Source of the DNA: Verrucomicrobiales bacterium
Lineage (GTDB): Bacteria > Verrucomicrobiota > Verrucomicrobiia > Verrucomicrobiales > DEV007
Direction of reading: 5' to 3'
NCBI GenBank assembly: GCA_029213065.1
Contig: JARGPH010000004.1
Span: forward strand, 193,419-257,418
Length of the DNA stretch: 64,000 nucleotides
Positions 56,296 to 63,829 of this stretch are shown here, piece after piece. The position numbers were made by a program, and so were the translations under genes. Each line of letters opens with the position of its first letter. Position 1 is the stretch's first letter. The notes under the pieces are model-generated. The model searched no databases, was not told the DNA's origin, and was given only the letters and a program-made list of their open reading frames with translations.

Positions 56296-57033
56296 TCAGT
56301 ACCCACCCTTATCACGACCGACAGAGTCATCGGTCCAGTAGTAGAGAATGCGGCCGCAATTTTCACAGGTCGTGAGCTGCTTTTCACCTTTCACTTCCAT
56401 GTAGGTCGACTTGACGACTTTCATGTGGCACCCCTGGCAGACGTCATCGACGAGACCGACGATGGCATGACCGGCTTTGCCTTTGAAAAGTCGTTCGTAA
56501 TTGTAGAGAACGTCGTCATCAATCGGATCGGCATGTGATTGACGCTTAACAACTTCCTCCTCACGTTCTTTCTTCAGATTTTCCGCAAGATCGGCGAGAT
56601 CTTCAAGTTCACTGACAACGTCCTCTTTGCTCACCTCGTGTTCCGCTTTTGCTTTCGCGTAAGCAGCCTTTTGCGCTTCAGCCTGCTCCATCAATTCGAT
56701 TTCCTTGTCCTCAAGCGCGGTGATTTCCTCACCATAACGCGTGATCTCCTCGCCCATGCGAGTGAACTCGTCGTTCTTCTTCGTCTCGTATTGCTGAACC
56801 TTGAGCTTTGTGATCGAATCTTTTCTCGTATCAATATCCAGTTCGAGATTTTTGATCGCGATCTCGGTCTGTTGAAGGTCGCTTCTGGCATCGTTCTGCT
56901 TTTTCTCGTCTTCGAGAAACTTGTCGCGGACGTCCTCTTCGAGAATCGGAATCCCCGCGAGCTCTTTATCGATTGCCGCAATTCGTTGATCGTGATGCTG
57001 AACGCGGAGGAGTTTTTCGACTTCGGGTAACAT
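56296..57033 (-). CDS. Zinc-ribbon coiled-coil protein (CdsZ-like)
   Basis: This is a 245-residue protein with a long N-terminal coiled coil (about 1-175, rich in Glu, Lys and Ala in heptad-like spacing) and a C-terminal zinc ribbon. The ribbon carries CQGC (in VDDVCQGCHMKV) and CENC (in LTTCENCGRILYY), four cysteines spaced to bind zinc. Such proteins, known from Chlamydia-like bacteria and others, may contact DNA or the transcription machinery. The ATG at 57033 starts the coiled coil; longer frames add unrelated residues. Confidence 0.85.
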   Translation of the reverse strand: MLPEVEKLLRVQHHDQRIAAIDKELAGIPILEEDVRDKFLEDEKKQNDARSDLQQTEIAIKNLELDIDTRKDSITKLKVQQYETKKNDEFTRMGEEITRYGEEITALEDKEIELMEQAEAQKAAYAKAKAEHEVSKEDVVSELEDLADLAENLKKEREEEVVKRQSHADPIDDDVLYNYERLFKGKAGHAIVGLVDDVCQGCHMKVVKSTYMEVKGEKQLTTCENCGRILYYWTDDSVGRDKGGY

Positions 57034-57162
57034 GATTGTCTGGTTTGAACAGGTGAATGTGTATTCCGGCTGTAGCAAAACGCACGCTGACCCTTTTGCC
57101 AATCTAAATCAGCCCCGGAGGGAGATTGATTGAGGACAGACTCTGAAGGAAAAGAATGTCGA

Positions 57163-57242
57163 ACAGGACTGTATCCTCTTTGCCGAGCCCCTGACAATAG
57201 TACGAGGAGCGGATCGGCAGTGAACACAGGATACAATCCTGT
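57163..57242. repeat. Inverted repeat between the zinc-ribbon and DUF1802 genes
   Basis: Two 15-base arms, 57163-57177 and 57228-57242, are reverse complements with one mismatch (ACAGGACTGTATCCT and AGGATACAATCCTGT). The stem encloses 50 bases, including TGCCGA...TCGGCA. It may be a transcript end or a palindromic repeat. Confidence 0.6.
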
Positions 57243-57278
57243 GCTACGGCTCGTCGCGAGCGTTGTGGAATAAACAAC

Positions 57279-57869
57279 TCAGCTCCCGGTGAGGAGCCAT
57301 TCCGGATACCCGCAGGCCGCTTCTGTCTCGACCGCTGATTCGAGGTGTTTTTTCCAACCTCCGGCTTCATCGGCAGGAAGCCCGAACCAGGAACGACACC
57401 CTCCGAACGTCTTCCGGTCTTCGAGAATCCAGGGGTCCTCGAGCTGAAACGCTTTCACAATCGCGAAGGAAATACCGTGCTCGTCTCCCCACTCAAATCG
57501 CTCCCGAATGATCTTTTCGTCCCAAATATGATAGGGATCGAGCTTCAAAACCTCGTCCCAATCGGTCAATCGGCCGGTTTTCAGGGTCTCAATGTAGACA
57601 GAAAAGGCAACACTGCCCCCGGGGGCAAGCGGCTCAGACAACTGCCTTTCACCACCTCCGTCGGGAGCCGGTTTGACCTGTTTGGCCTGCTCATGGAAGA
57701 GGCTCGGGTAGAGAAAAAAGCGGTCGTGAATCCACTGAAACCCTGATTTTCCCTCAGAAATCCCCCCTTTGCGCAAAATAAGTGACTGCTCCCCTGAGAT
57801 GAGGGCGTCAGAGATGAGCTGCCATTCTTTGAAGGCGACAGGTTTCCAATTCGGGTCAGATATTTCCAT
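57279..57869 (-). CDS. DUF1802 family protein
   Basis: This is a 196-residue protein matching the DUF1802 pattern: FKEWQLISDALISGEQSLILRKGGI near residue 14, then FFLYPSLFHEQAKQVKP near 51, and ending in short helices and WLLTGS. The function is unknown. It lies on the minus strand, with its start about 130 bases before the tRNA-His gene on the opposite strand. Confidence 0.75.
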   Translation of the reverse strand: MEISDPNWKPVAFKEWQLISDALISGEQSLILRKGGISEGKSGFQWIHDRFFLYPSLFHEQAKQVKPAPDGGGERQLSEPLAPGGSVAFSVYIETLKTGRLTDWDEVLKLDPYHIWDEKIIRERFEWGDEHGISFAIVKAFQLEDPWILEDRKTFGGCRSWFGLPADEAGGWKKHLESAVETEAACGYPEWLLTGS

Positions 57870-57946
57870 GGCGTGAAGGTTTTAAAATCGTTCTATTTCA
57901 GGTTTTTCCAATAAAGCACTCTTTTCCGCTGGAAAAACGGTTTCGA

Positions 57947-57955
57947 TGCTATAAT
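57947..57955 (+). promoter_or_regulatory. Extended -10 promoter of tRNA-His
   Basis: TGCTATAAT is a perfect extended -10 element (TGnTATAAT). It is 44 bases upstream of the tRNA-His; no good -35 is present, which fits an extended -10 type. Confidence 0.65.
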
Positions 57956-57998
57956 TTCCGTCTCCACTCGGATTGGCCTTCAGCCAACCGGCCTTGAT

Positions 57999-58071
57999 GG
58001 TGGCTGTAGCTCAGTGGTAGAGCCCCGGATTGTGATTCCGGTGGTCGCGGGTTCAAGTCCCGTCAGCCACC
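57999..58071 (+). tRNA. tRNA-His (anticodon GTG)
   Basis: GTGGCTG (58000-58006) pairs with CAGCCAC (58064-58070). The anticodon loop ATTGTGATT gives GTG, and GGTTCAAGTCC supplies the T-loop. The extra G at 57999 opposite C at 58071 is the hallmark of tRNA-His. CCA is not encoded. rnc starts nine bases later. Confidence 0.96.
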
Positions 58072-58080
58072 CTCCTATCA

Positions 58081-58767
58081 ATGGAATTTCTCGAAGCAAG
58101 GATCGGATACAAGTTCAGCAACTCGCTGTTACTCGCCGAAGCACTCACTCACCCGAGTTTGGCATACGAATCGAAACGGCCGCATTTCGACAATCAACGC
58201 CTCGAATACCTCGGTGATGCCGTCATCCAGCTCATTCTTACTCACGAGCTCTATCTTCGATTTCCCAAATTTGCAGAAGGCCGGCTTACGAAACTGCGCA
58301 GCCGACTCGTCTCCCGCGACGCCCTCTGTGAATACGCGCACCTCATCGGTCTGGGTGAATACCTTCTTCTCGGAAAAGGCGAAGCTGCCAGCGGCGGAAA
58401 AGAACGGCCTTCCAATCTCGCCGACGCTGTCGAAGCACTCGCCGGAGCCGTTTATCTCGATGGCGGCTACGAGGAATCGAAAAACTTCATCATGAACAAT
58501 TTCGCCTCGTTCATCGACGAAGTGGCGAACCAGCCCGACGACAGCAATCCCAAGGGAATGCTTCAGGAACACCTCCAGTCGATCACTCAGTCGAGCCCTT
58601 CCTATTCCATTGTTTCACAGGAAGGCCCCGACCATGAAAAGTCTTTCGTTTCGCAGGTATCCTGGGAAGGAAAGCTTCTCGGTGAAGGGATTGGAAAAAG
58701 CAAAAAGGAAGCCGAGATCAACGCGGCCGGCAATGCTCTCGAATTGCGGCGCTGGATTACTGAATAA
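58081..58767 (+). CDS. rnc: Ribonuclease III
   Basis: RNase III cuts double-stranded RNA and matures rRNA. The catalytic signature RLEYLGDAVIQLILTHELY (with Glu and Asp of the active site) and the second acidic site DAVEALAGAVYLDGGYE are intact. The C-terminal dsRNA-binding domain is complete (about 155-225: NPKGMLQEHLQS, ending EAEINAAGNALELRRW). The length (228) is normal. It follows tRNA-His by nine bases, too little for a separate promoter, so co-transcription with the tRNA is likely. Confidence 0.97.
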   Translation: MEFLEARIGYKFSNSLLLAEALTHPSLAYESKRPHFDNQRLEYLGDAVIQLILTHELYLRFPKFAEGRLTKLRSRLVSRDALCEYAHLIGLGEYLLLGKGEAASGGKERPSNLADAVEALAGAVYLDGGYEESKNFIMNNFASFIDEVANQPDDSNPKGMLQEHLQSITQSSPSYSIVSQEGPDHEKSFVSQVSWEGKLLGEGIGKSKKEAEINAAGNALELRRWITE

Positions 58768-58782
58768 TCCGCCTGAAAAGAC

Positions 58783-59013
58783 TGTGAATAACTTGCGAAT
58801 AACTGTGAGCAAAGGTGGAGTAAGTTAAGCGCCTCCTAATAACTCCTCACTTGTTACGGGGCTTTCACCACGCTTATCCACATCTTTAATACAGGACAAT
58901 TCACTTGGGTTAAGAGAGTTGCGACGATAACGAGGAGTTATTAACACCTATAATAAGAATATTCATTTCCTCTAAAATTTAGCTTCTACTACTAGGATGT
59001 GAATAACTCGGGA
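58783..59013 (-). other. oriC-like DnaA-box cluster, copy A
   Basis: A 231-bp element holds a perfect DnaA box TTATCCACA at 58874-58882, and one-mismatch boxes TGTGAATAA at 58783-58791 and 58998-59006. Read on the minus strand from the last box: TTATTCACA, then TCC, three TAG, AAG, and a tract (about 58940-58982) of very high A+T. DnaA box, short spacer, DnaA-trios and AT-rich DNA in that order is the basal unwinding element of bacterial origins. A second copy (62919-63150) differs by only a few bases. The element starts 15 bases after rnc and its right 35 bases overlap the 3' end of the GT9 gene. Confidence 0.75.
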
Positions 59014-59932
59014 TTTGAACTCTTTCGAGGACATCGGGGATATCGATCCCACTCAGCGTGTTGCTCTTCGATTGAAGGACTTTCATCGCTTCTGAGGCAG
59101 GACTCCAGACTTGAGAATTCGCATCTCCAAAGAGCAAGAGCCCGGGAGTGCCGGTGCTTGCAGCGAGATGAGCGATTCCGCTGTGATGTCCCAGGTAGTA
59201 ATCAGCTTGCTGATAAACAGAGGCCAGCTCAATGAGAGGAATGGAATCGAGGTGCGTGTAGCTCAGATCGAGTTCGTCGAGGATGCTGAGGAATTCGTTA
59301 ATGATTTCGAGTTCAGCAACGCCGGAAGTGATGACATATTCGATTTCGGGATGAGATTCTGCGAGAAGTCCCAGAAGAGCCGCCCAGGATTCAAATCCCC
59401 AGTTTCGACTCGCATGACCACTCCCGGGGTGAACAGCAACGAGAGGGCCGTCAGTGCGTCGTTTGATGGTGCGTGCGTCCGGGTAGTTAAGCGCGAGTGT
59501 CGGATCGTCGAGAAAGAGCGCGACTTGCCCGAGTGGTTCGGCGAGCTGGAGTGAAGCGTGCAGTGAGGTCTCTGATTCGTCGGGTCGAAAAGGAAGGTTC
59601 ACGAGTGTTTTCACGCCGGCTTTTTTGAGATTGGCGGCAAAAAAACCGTCGGGATCGAAAAGACAGCTTACGACGAGATCGAATCCGGCGAAGTATTCAG
59701 ACCAATTCTTATCGAGCTCGGCTCCGGGAGCGTAAAAGGAAGCGAGTTTCGGATCGACGATGGAACGCTGTTTGTCGGCAAGACCGGTCACGATCGCGAG
59801 ATCAGTCATTCCCGGATAACCGAGGACTTCGATTTCGTTTTCCGGCAGGGTCGTGCGGATGAGTTGCATCGCCGGCATCGTGAGAACAAAGTCCCCCACC
59901 GCACCGCCTCGAATAAAAAGAACTTTGCCCAT
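58979..59932 (-). CDS. GT9 family glycosyltransferase (heptosyltransferase-like)
   Basis: This is a 317-residue GT-B-fold protein resembling ADP-heptose:LPS heptosyltransferases. The N-terminal LFIRGGAVGDFVLTMPAMQLIR is the family's first beta-alpha unit. VAVHPGSGHASRNWG and LGHHSGIAHLAASTGTPGLLLFG are the nucleotide-sugar-binding landmarks in the C-terminal half. It would add a heptose or related sugar to envelope glycolipid at the inner face of the membrane. The last ~11 codons lie inside the oriC-like copy A, so the C-terminal tail (VQIPSYSHPSSRS) is repeat-derived. Confidence 0.85.
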   Translation of the reverse strand: MGKVLFIRGGAVGDFVLTMPAMQLIRTTLPENEIEVLGYPGMTDLAIVTGLADKQRSIVDPKLASFYAPGAELDKNWSEYFAGFDLVVSCLFDPDGFFAANLKKAGVKTLVNLPFRPDESETSLHASLQLAEPLGQVALFLDDPTLALNYPDARTIKRRTDGPLVAVHPGSGHASRNWGFESWAALLGLLAESHPEIEYVITSGVAELEIINEFLSILDELDLSYTHLDSIPLIELASVYQQADYYLGHHSGIAHLAASTGTPGLLLFGDANSQVWSPASEAMKVLQSKSNTLSGIDIPDVLERVQIPSYSHPSSRS

Positions 59933-59959
59933 GTATTGGAAATGTGTCGTTTCGCGAGG

Positions 59960-61357
59960 CTAATCAGTTAGGAAAGTGACGCCTCGCGGTTGGATCATGA
60001 CTTTCCAATCGAGTTCGGCAGCGAGTTTTTCAAGTGCTTCGATTGCGGTGTTGTTCTCCAGGTTGATCGAAATCTCCCGATCCCATTGATCAGACCATAG
60101 TTTCGAGTCGGCTTCTTTAAGCTCAATCGTGATTCCCCGGTTCCAAATTTTCGATTCGGTATCGAGACGGAGGATCTCCCGTTCAAGTTTTTCTCTTACC
60201 TTGTAAAAGGAGGCTTTGGTAAAAGAGAGATCTGAGAATTGAATCGAGGCAAGTTTCGACTCAATCATCGCCTTTTGCTGAGATTGCCATTCAGGGGAGG
60301 CTTTGGCATCCACCATTCCGAGGAGTGCTTCGATCAGTTCAATTTGGTCAGAACTGTTTTTGACAACGAAACGATTTTTCGCCTCCAGAAGGTGAATGAA
60401 GGATCCCACAGGAAAGCTGATTCCCATCCATTCCAGCAATTCGTGAGTGGTCAGGTTTTGACTTACCTTTTTGTCTTTCTTCGCCCGGAATGGATCTTCC
60501 GGGAAGCATTCGGATGATTCTTGAGCGTCGACGAGCGATTTCAGGTGTTGTCTAAACTCTGGTGGAACGGGATATACTTTTGTTTCGAGGGAAATCTCGA
60601 ACTGATGATAAGGTTGAAAGCTGACTCCATTCTCCGTCACCGAAAACCCAAGGCGAGCTAGTGATGCGATTTCCCTCAGTGCTTCGAGAAGAGGAATATT
60701 CCCAAAGTGGATCGTAATAGGTGTATCGAGGATTTTTGTTTCACTCAGCGATTTGTTCAATTCAAATCCGAACCCGCCTTCATCTGGAACCGGGTTGTAT
60801 TGAACATCGCGAAGATGCTCCGCTGAAATTTTGATCCCCTTTTCCAGGCTATCCTCCGTCATCAGATCAAACTCGACCGACGCTTCTTCCAGCCAGACGA
60901 TTATTTCGGATAGCGGAGTTTCTTCAAACTTCAGACGAGGAATGATGGTCTCGATCAGTTTCTGTTCTATCTGCTCCCGCTGTTTTTCCCGTTCTTCGTC
61001 GCGTTTCGTATAACCGATTCGATCCCAGAGAGTAACAACCGCCTCCAAAATCATGAGCTCTTCTTCATTGTTTGTGACTTTCAGCCGATTGCCCGCTTCG
61101 AGAAATTGCGCAGATGAGCCATCCGGGAAAACAACGCCGTGTTTCTCCAGGAGCGCTTGAGCGGTAAGCCCTTCATCCAAGCCGAGTTCAGCGAATGGTT
61201 CGGGTAGGGTGAATGTCTTTGTTGTCAGTTTTGCTTTGCCTTCCTCTCCTGACAATGGAAGACCGCTCAGAAAGCCGACCGCAAAAAGAAAGGGAAATGG
61301 ATTTACCGTTTTCAATGAATCCAGCCTATTCAACCGGCAGGACAATGTCGAGTTCAC
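59960..61357 (-). CDS. Secreted protein with STN-like repeats, paralog of 3924-5051
   Basis: No named family was recognised in this 465-residue protein. It shares with the gene at 3924 the pattern IPRLKFEETPLSEIIVWLEEASVEFD (about 135, here broken as IPRLKFEETP and LSEIIVWLEEASVEF), followed by PITIHFGNIPLLEALREIASLA. Additional repeats recur as ISINLENNTAIEALEKLAAEL near the C-terminus. These are secretin/TonB short-domain-like units. The GTG at 61357 is the longest start; a TTG at 61315 begins a clean signal (KTVNPFPFLFAVGFLSG). It lies between two oriC-like copies. Confidence 0.7.
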   Translation of the reverse strand: MNSTLSCRLNRLDSLKTVNPFPFLFAVGFLSGLPLSGEEGKAKLTTKTFTLPEPFAELGLDEGLTAQALLEKHGVVFPDGSSAQFLEAGNRLKVTNNEEELMILEAVVTLWDRIGYTKRDEEREKQREQIEQKLIETIIPRLKFEETPLSEIIVWLEEASVEFDLMTEDSLEKGIKISAEHLRDVQYNPVPDEGGFGFELNKSLSETKILDTPITIHFGNIPLLEALREIASLARLGFSVTENGVSFQPYHQFEISLETKVYPVPPEFRQHLKSLVDAQESSECFPEDPFRAKKDKKVSQNLTTHELLEWMGISFPVGSFIHLLEAKNRFVVKNSSDQIELIEALLGMVDAKASPEWQSQQKAMIESKLASIQFSDLSFTKASFYKVREKLEREILRLDTESKIWNRGITIELKEADSKLWSDQWDREISINLENNTAIEALEKLAAELDWKVMIQPRGVTFLTD

Positions 61358-61429
61358 TCAAAAATGCATCTATTCAATTCGTGAGAGTAGGCTTGCCGCG
61401 ATTGTTCGACCTCACTATGCTCCACGGCC

Positions 61430-62896
61430 ATGGATGCCGACGAGAAACGCACGCAGGATTTGGAAGGTTTTCTCCGCGAAGCACTCAAGGTGGAGTTGGA
61501 GGATCCCGGTCGTCAGCTCACAGAATCGGATCTGAAAGCAATCGCAATAAAAAGCGGGCTAACAGAACAAGATTGGGATCGTCTTCAGGAGCGGCTTCAG
61601 GCTCATCTCGACAAAGGTAGGAACTTTCTCGAATTTGGAAACTGCGAGGATGCCGTCACCGAATTGGATCAGGCGGCGGTTCTCGCTCCCTATCGCATCG
61701 ATGTGTTATACAGCTGCGGTCAGGCGCATTTACTTCACTGGGAGAAATACAAAAAAGAGGAAAATCGACAGCGGGCAGTGGACCTTTTTGAGCAATGTCT
61801 TCGATTGGAACCGGGTCACGAAGGTGCCGCAGAAGGTCTCAGTCACTTTCGGCAGCGGGCTACCGAGAAAAAGAAAATACGGCACAAGGTGGTCGCCGCT
61901 GCTATTGCGATCGCGCTTGCCGGCGGTGGCATTGCGATGATGAATCATTTCGGCGCCCCCGTTCCAGCTCCCGGGCAAAACCCCACCGTGGAATTGCCCA
62001 TTTCCGAACGAAACGTCCAATCCCAATCGGCTCAACTTAACGTTCAACGCTCCGGCAACGTCATCGCGATTCCCCGTTTCAGTTCTGTGCACGCTGCTTT
62101 TCCGGACGATCTTCCTCATGATATCGTTGAAATTAAATCCGGTTTTACCGACAGCGGTCATGTTCTCGCGCTTCGCAAAAACGGTTCGGTTCTGGCCTGG
62201 GGAGCAAACGAGTTTCAGCAGGCTGACGTTCCCGAGCTCGCGGAAGTTACCCAAATTGCAGTTGGCTGGCGGCACAGTCTGGCGCTTCAAAAAGATGGAA
62301 CCGTCGTGGCCTGGGGAGACGACAGTGAAGGGCAATCCTCAGTTCCGACGGGTCTCACCGATGTCATTCAAATTTCGGCAGGTCCCCGTCACTCAGTTGC
62401 TCTGAAAAGTGATGGCAGCGTTGTCGCCTGGGGATCCAACCTCTTTGGTCAGTGCAACGTCCCTGGCGGTTTAGCGCCTGTGATTCGTCTCCCTGAAATT
62501 TGCGGAGACCAAACGACGGTCATCCTTGAAGGAGGCAAGCTCGCCGCATGGGGACGAAATGATTCAGGCGAAGCGACTCCGCCAAACGTCGAAATCGGAT
62601 CCGCTACCATTGTTAAGCTCTGGGCCGGAGGAGAGAATTACGCCCTCCTCGATGACAACCGGCTGTTGCATTGGGGCCGTCAGTTGAGAAGCGACCAGCT
62701 TCCGCGGGAAATGACGGGAGTCACCGACGTATTCTCAGGATACACCGCGACGGTTCTCCTCCAGAAGACCGATCGAACTGCCAGTTTGCACGGCGCAGTC
62801 AAAGACCACCCGGCCCATCAACGGGAACTCAGCAATTGGAAGAAGGCAACGATCGCCCCTTCGTTTATTTACGGGCTCGTCGAGGAAGAGGAATGA
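61430..62896 (+). CDS. RCC1-repeat membrane protein with TPR-like N-terminus
   Basis: A 488-residue protein of three parts. The cytosolic N-terminal half contains a TPR-like helical region (about 65-140: FGNCEDAVTELDQAAVLAPY, and AVDLFEQCLRLEPGHEGAAE). A membrane helix (about 147-170: KVVAAAIAIALAGGGIAMM) follows. The exported half holds RCC1-type blades, about 225-420, with the repeated motif HSLALQKDGTVVAWGDDS, HSVALKSDGSVVAWGSN. RCC1 repeats form a beta-propeller used for protein contacts. The function is unknown. It is the last gene inside the oriC-like repeat pair. Confidence 0.8.
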   Translation: MDADEKRTQDLEGFLREALKVELEDPGRQLTESDLKAIAIKSGLTEQDWDRLQERLQAHLDKGRNFLEFGNCEDAVTELDQAAVLAPYRIDVLYSCGQAHLLHWEKYKKEENRQRAVDLFEQCLRLEPGHEGAAEGLSHFRQRATEKKKIRHKVVAAAIAIALAGGGIAMMNHFGAPVPAPGQNPTVELPISERNVQSQSAQLNVQRSGNVIAIPRFSSVHAAFPDDLPHDIVEIKSGFTDSGHVLALRKNGSVLAWGANEFQQADVPELAEVTQIAVGWRHSLALQKDGTVVAWGDDSEGQSSVPTGLTDVIQISAGPRHSVALKSDGSVVAWGSNLFGQCNVPGGLAPVIRLPEICGDQTTVILEGGKLAAWGRNDSGEATPPNVEIGSATIVKLWAGGENYALLDDNRLLHWGRQLRSDQLPREMTGVTDVFSGYTATVLLQKTDRTASLHGAVKDHPAHQRELSNWKKATIAPSFIYGLVEEEE

Positions 62897-62918
62897 GCAG
62901 AATCCCCCTTAAAAAAGA

Positions 62919-63150
62919 TGTGAATAACTTGCGAATAACGGTGAGCAAAGGTGGAGTAAGTTGAGAGCCTGCTAATAACTCCTCACTTGTTACGGGGCTT
63001 TCACCACGCTTATCCACATCTCTAAATACAGGACAATTCACTTGGGTTAAGAGAGTTGCGACGATAACGAGGAGTTATTAACACCTATAATAAGAATATT
63101 CATTTCCTCTAAAATTTAGCTTCTACTACTAGGATGTGAATAACTCGGGA
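62919..63150 (-). other. oriC-like DnaA-box cluster, copy B
   Basis: A 232-bp near-identical copy of 58783-59013. The perfect DnaA box is at 63010-63018, and TGTGAATAA occurs at 62919-62927 and 63135-63143; the minus-strand TCC-TAG-TAG-TAG-AAG and AT-rich tract are unchanged. Differences are confined to a few substitutions and single-base shifts in the left half; the right half from about 63019 is nearly identical. It starts 22 bases after the RCC1 gene. The 62897-63316 stretch otherwise holds only a hairpin. Confidence 0.75.
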
Positions 63151-63206
63151 AGGGGCGAACTTTTGGCTCCGACAATGGCACATCAGCACGAGATCAATGC
63201 TCTCAA

Positions 63207-63311
63207 GGAGAGGCGTGCATCCTGCCGCCTGATAAGACTACCGCCGGTGAAAGGGATGCCTCATGGCTTTTGGCCGGAATCTCCATTGGCAGCAGGATGC
63301 AGCCACTCTCC
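63207..63311. repeat. Long inverted repeat next to gntK
   Basis: GGAGAG..TGCATCCTGC (63207-63225) and GCAGGATGCA..CTCTCC (63292-63311) form paired arms of about 19 bases. It lies between copy B and the 3' end of gntK, six bases from the stop. Confidence 0.6.
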
Positions 63312-63316
63312 GGCGC

Positions 63317-63829
63317 TTAGCTATTCGATTCCAACCACGCTATCGCAGCCGTCACGAGCTCGTCAGGCGATTGCTCGATCGAAAGGGTAAGCAGGTTCTC
63401 ATCTGCCTCCGGGACCTCGAGAGCGGCAAACTGGCTGCGAAGAAGGTCAGATGTCATGTATTCGTGATCACGGGCGTCCATTCGCGCTTTGATGAGCTCG
63501 AACGATCCCTCGAGATGAATGAGTCGATACGTGGGGAAATCCTCAAACAGATAGTCGCGGTGAGCCTGTTTCAAAGCGGAGCACGCCAGCACCGGGGTTT
63601 CTCCCTCTGCTAGTTTTGTTTTTGCCTCGGCGATGAGGGCATCGAACCAGGGCCAGCGATCTGAATCTTCGAGAGGAATTCCGGCACCCATTTTGGCTTT
63701 GTTTTCCGGAGGGTGAAAGGAGTCGCCTTCGAGGTAAGCGCCTTTTTCGAGACGGGACGCAAGTTCACTGGCTACGGTGGTTTTCCCGCAGCCGGAGACG
63801 CCCATGACGACGATGAAGGAATTGCTCAT
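63317..63829 (-). CDS. gntK: Gluconokinase
   Basis: GntK phosphorylates gluconate to 6-phosphogluconate. The P-loop GVSGCGKTTVASELA (10-24) and the LEGDSFHPPENKAKMGAGIPLED substrate region (here split as LEGDSFHPPENKAKM and GAGIPLED) are characteristic. CSALKQAHRD near 84 and the late RDHEYMTSDLLRSQFAALE complete the family. The length of 170 is normal. The ATG overlaps the stop of the upstream partial gene by three bases, indicating an operon that continues off the window. Confidence 0.95.
   Translation of the reverse strand: MSNSFIVVMGVSGCGKTTVASELASRLEKGAYLEGDSFHPPENKAKMGAGIPLEDSDRWPWFDALIAEAKTKLAEGETPVLACSALKQAHRDYLFEDFPTYRLIHLEGSFELIKARMDARDHEYMTSDLLRSQFAALEVPEADENLLTLSIEQSPDELVTAAIAWLESNS

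Noticed and set aside
58783..63150. Composite transposon bounded by the 231-bp repeats
   Set aside because: No transposase, terminal inverted repeats or target duplication were seen; the repeats have origin-like, not IS-like, content.
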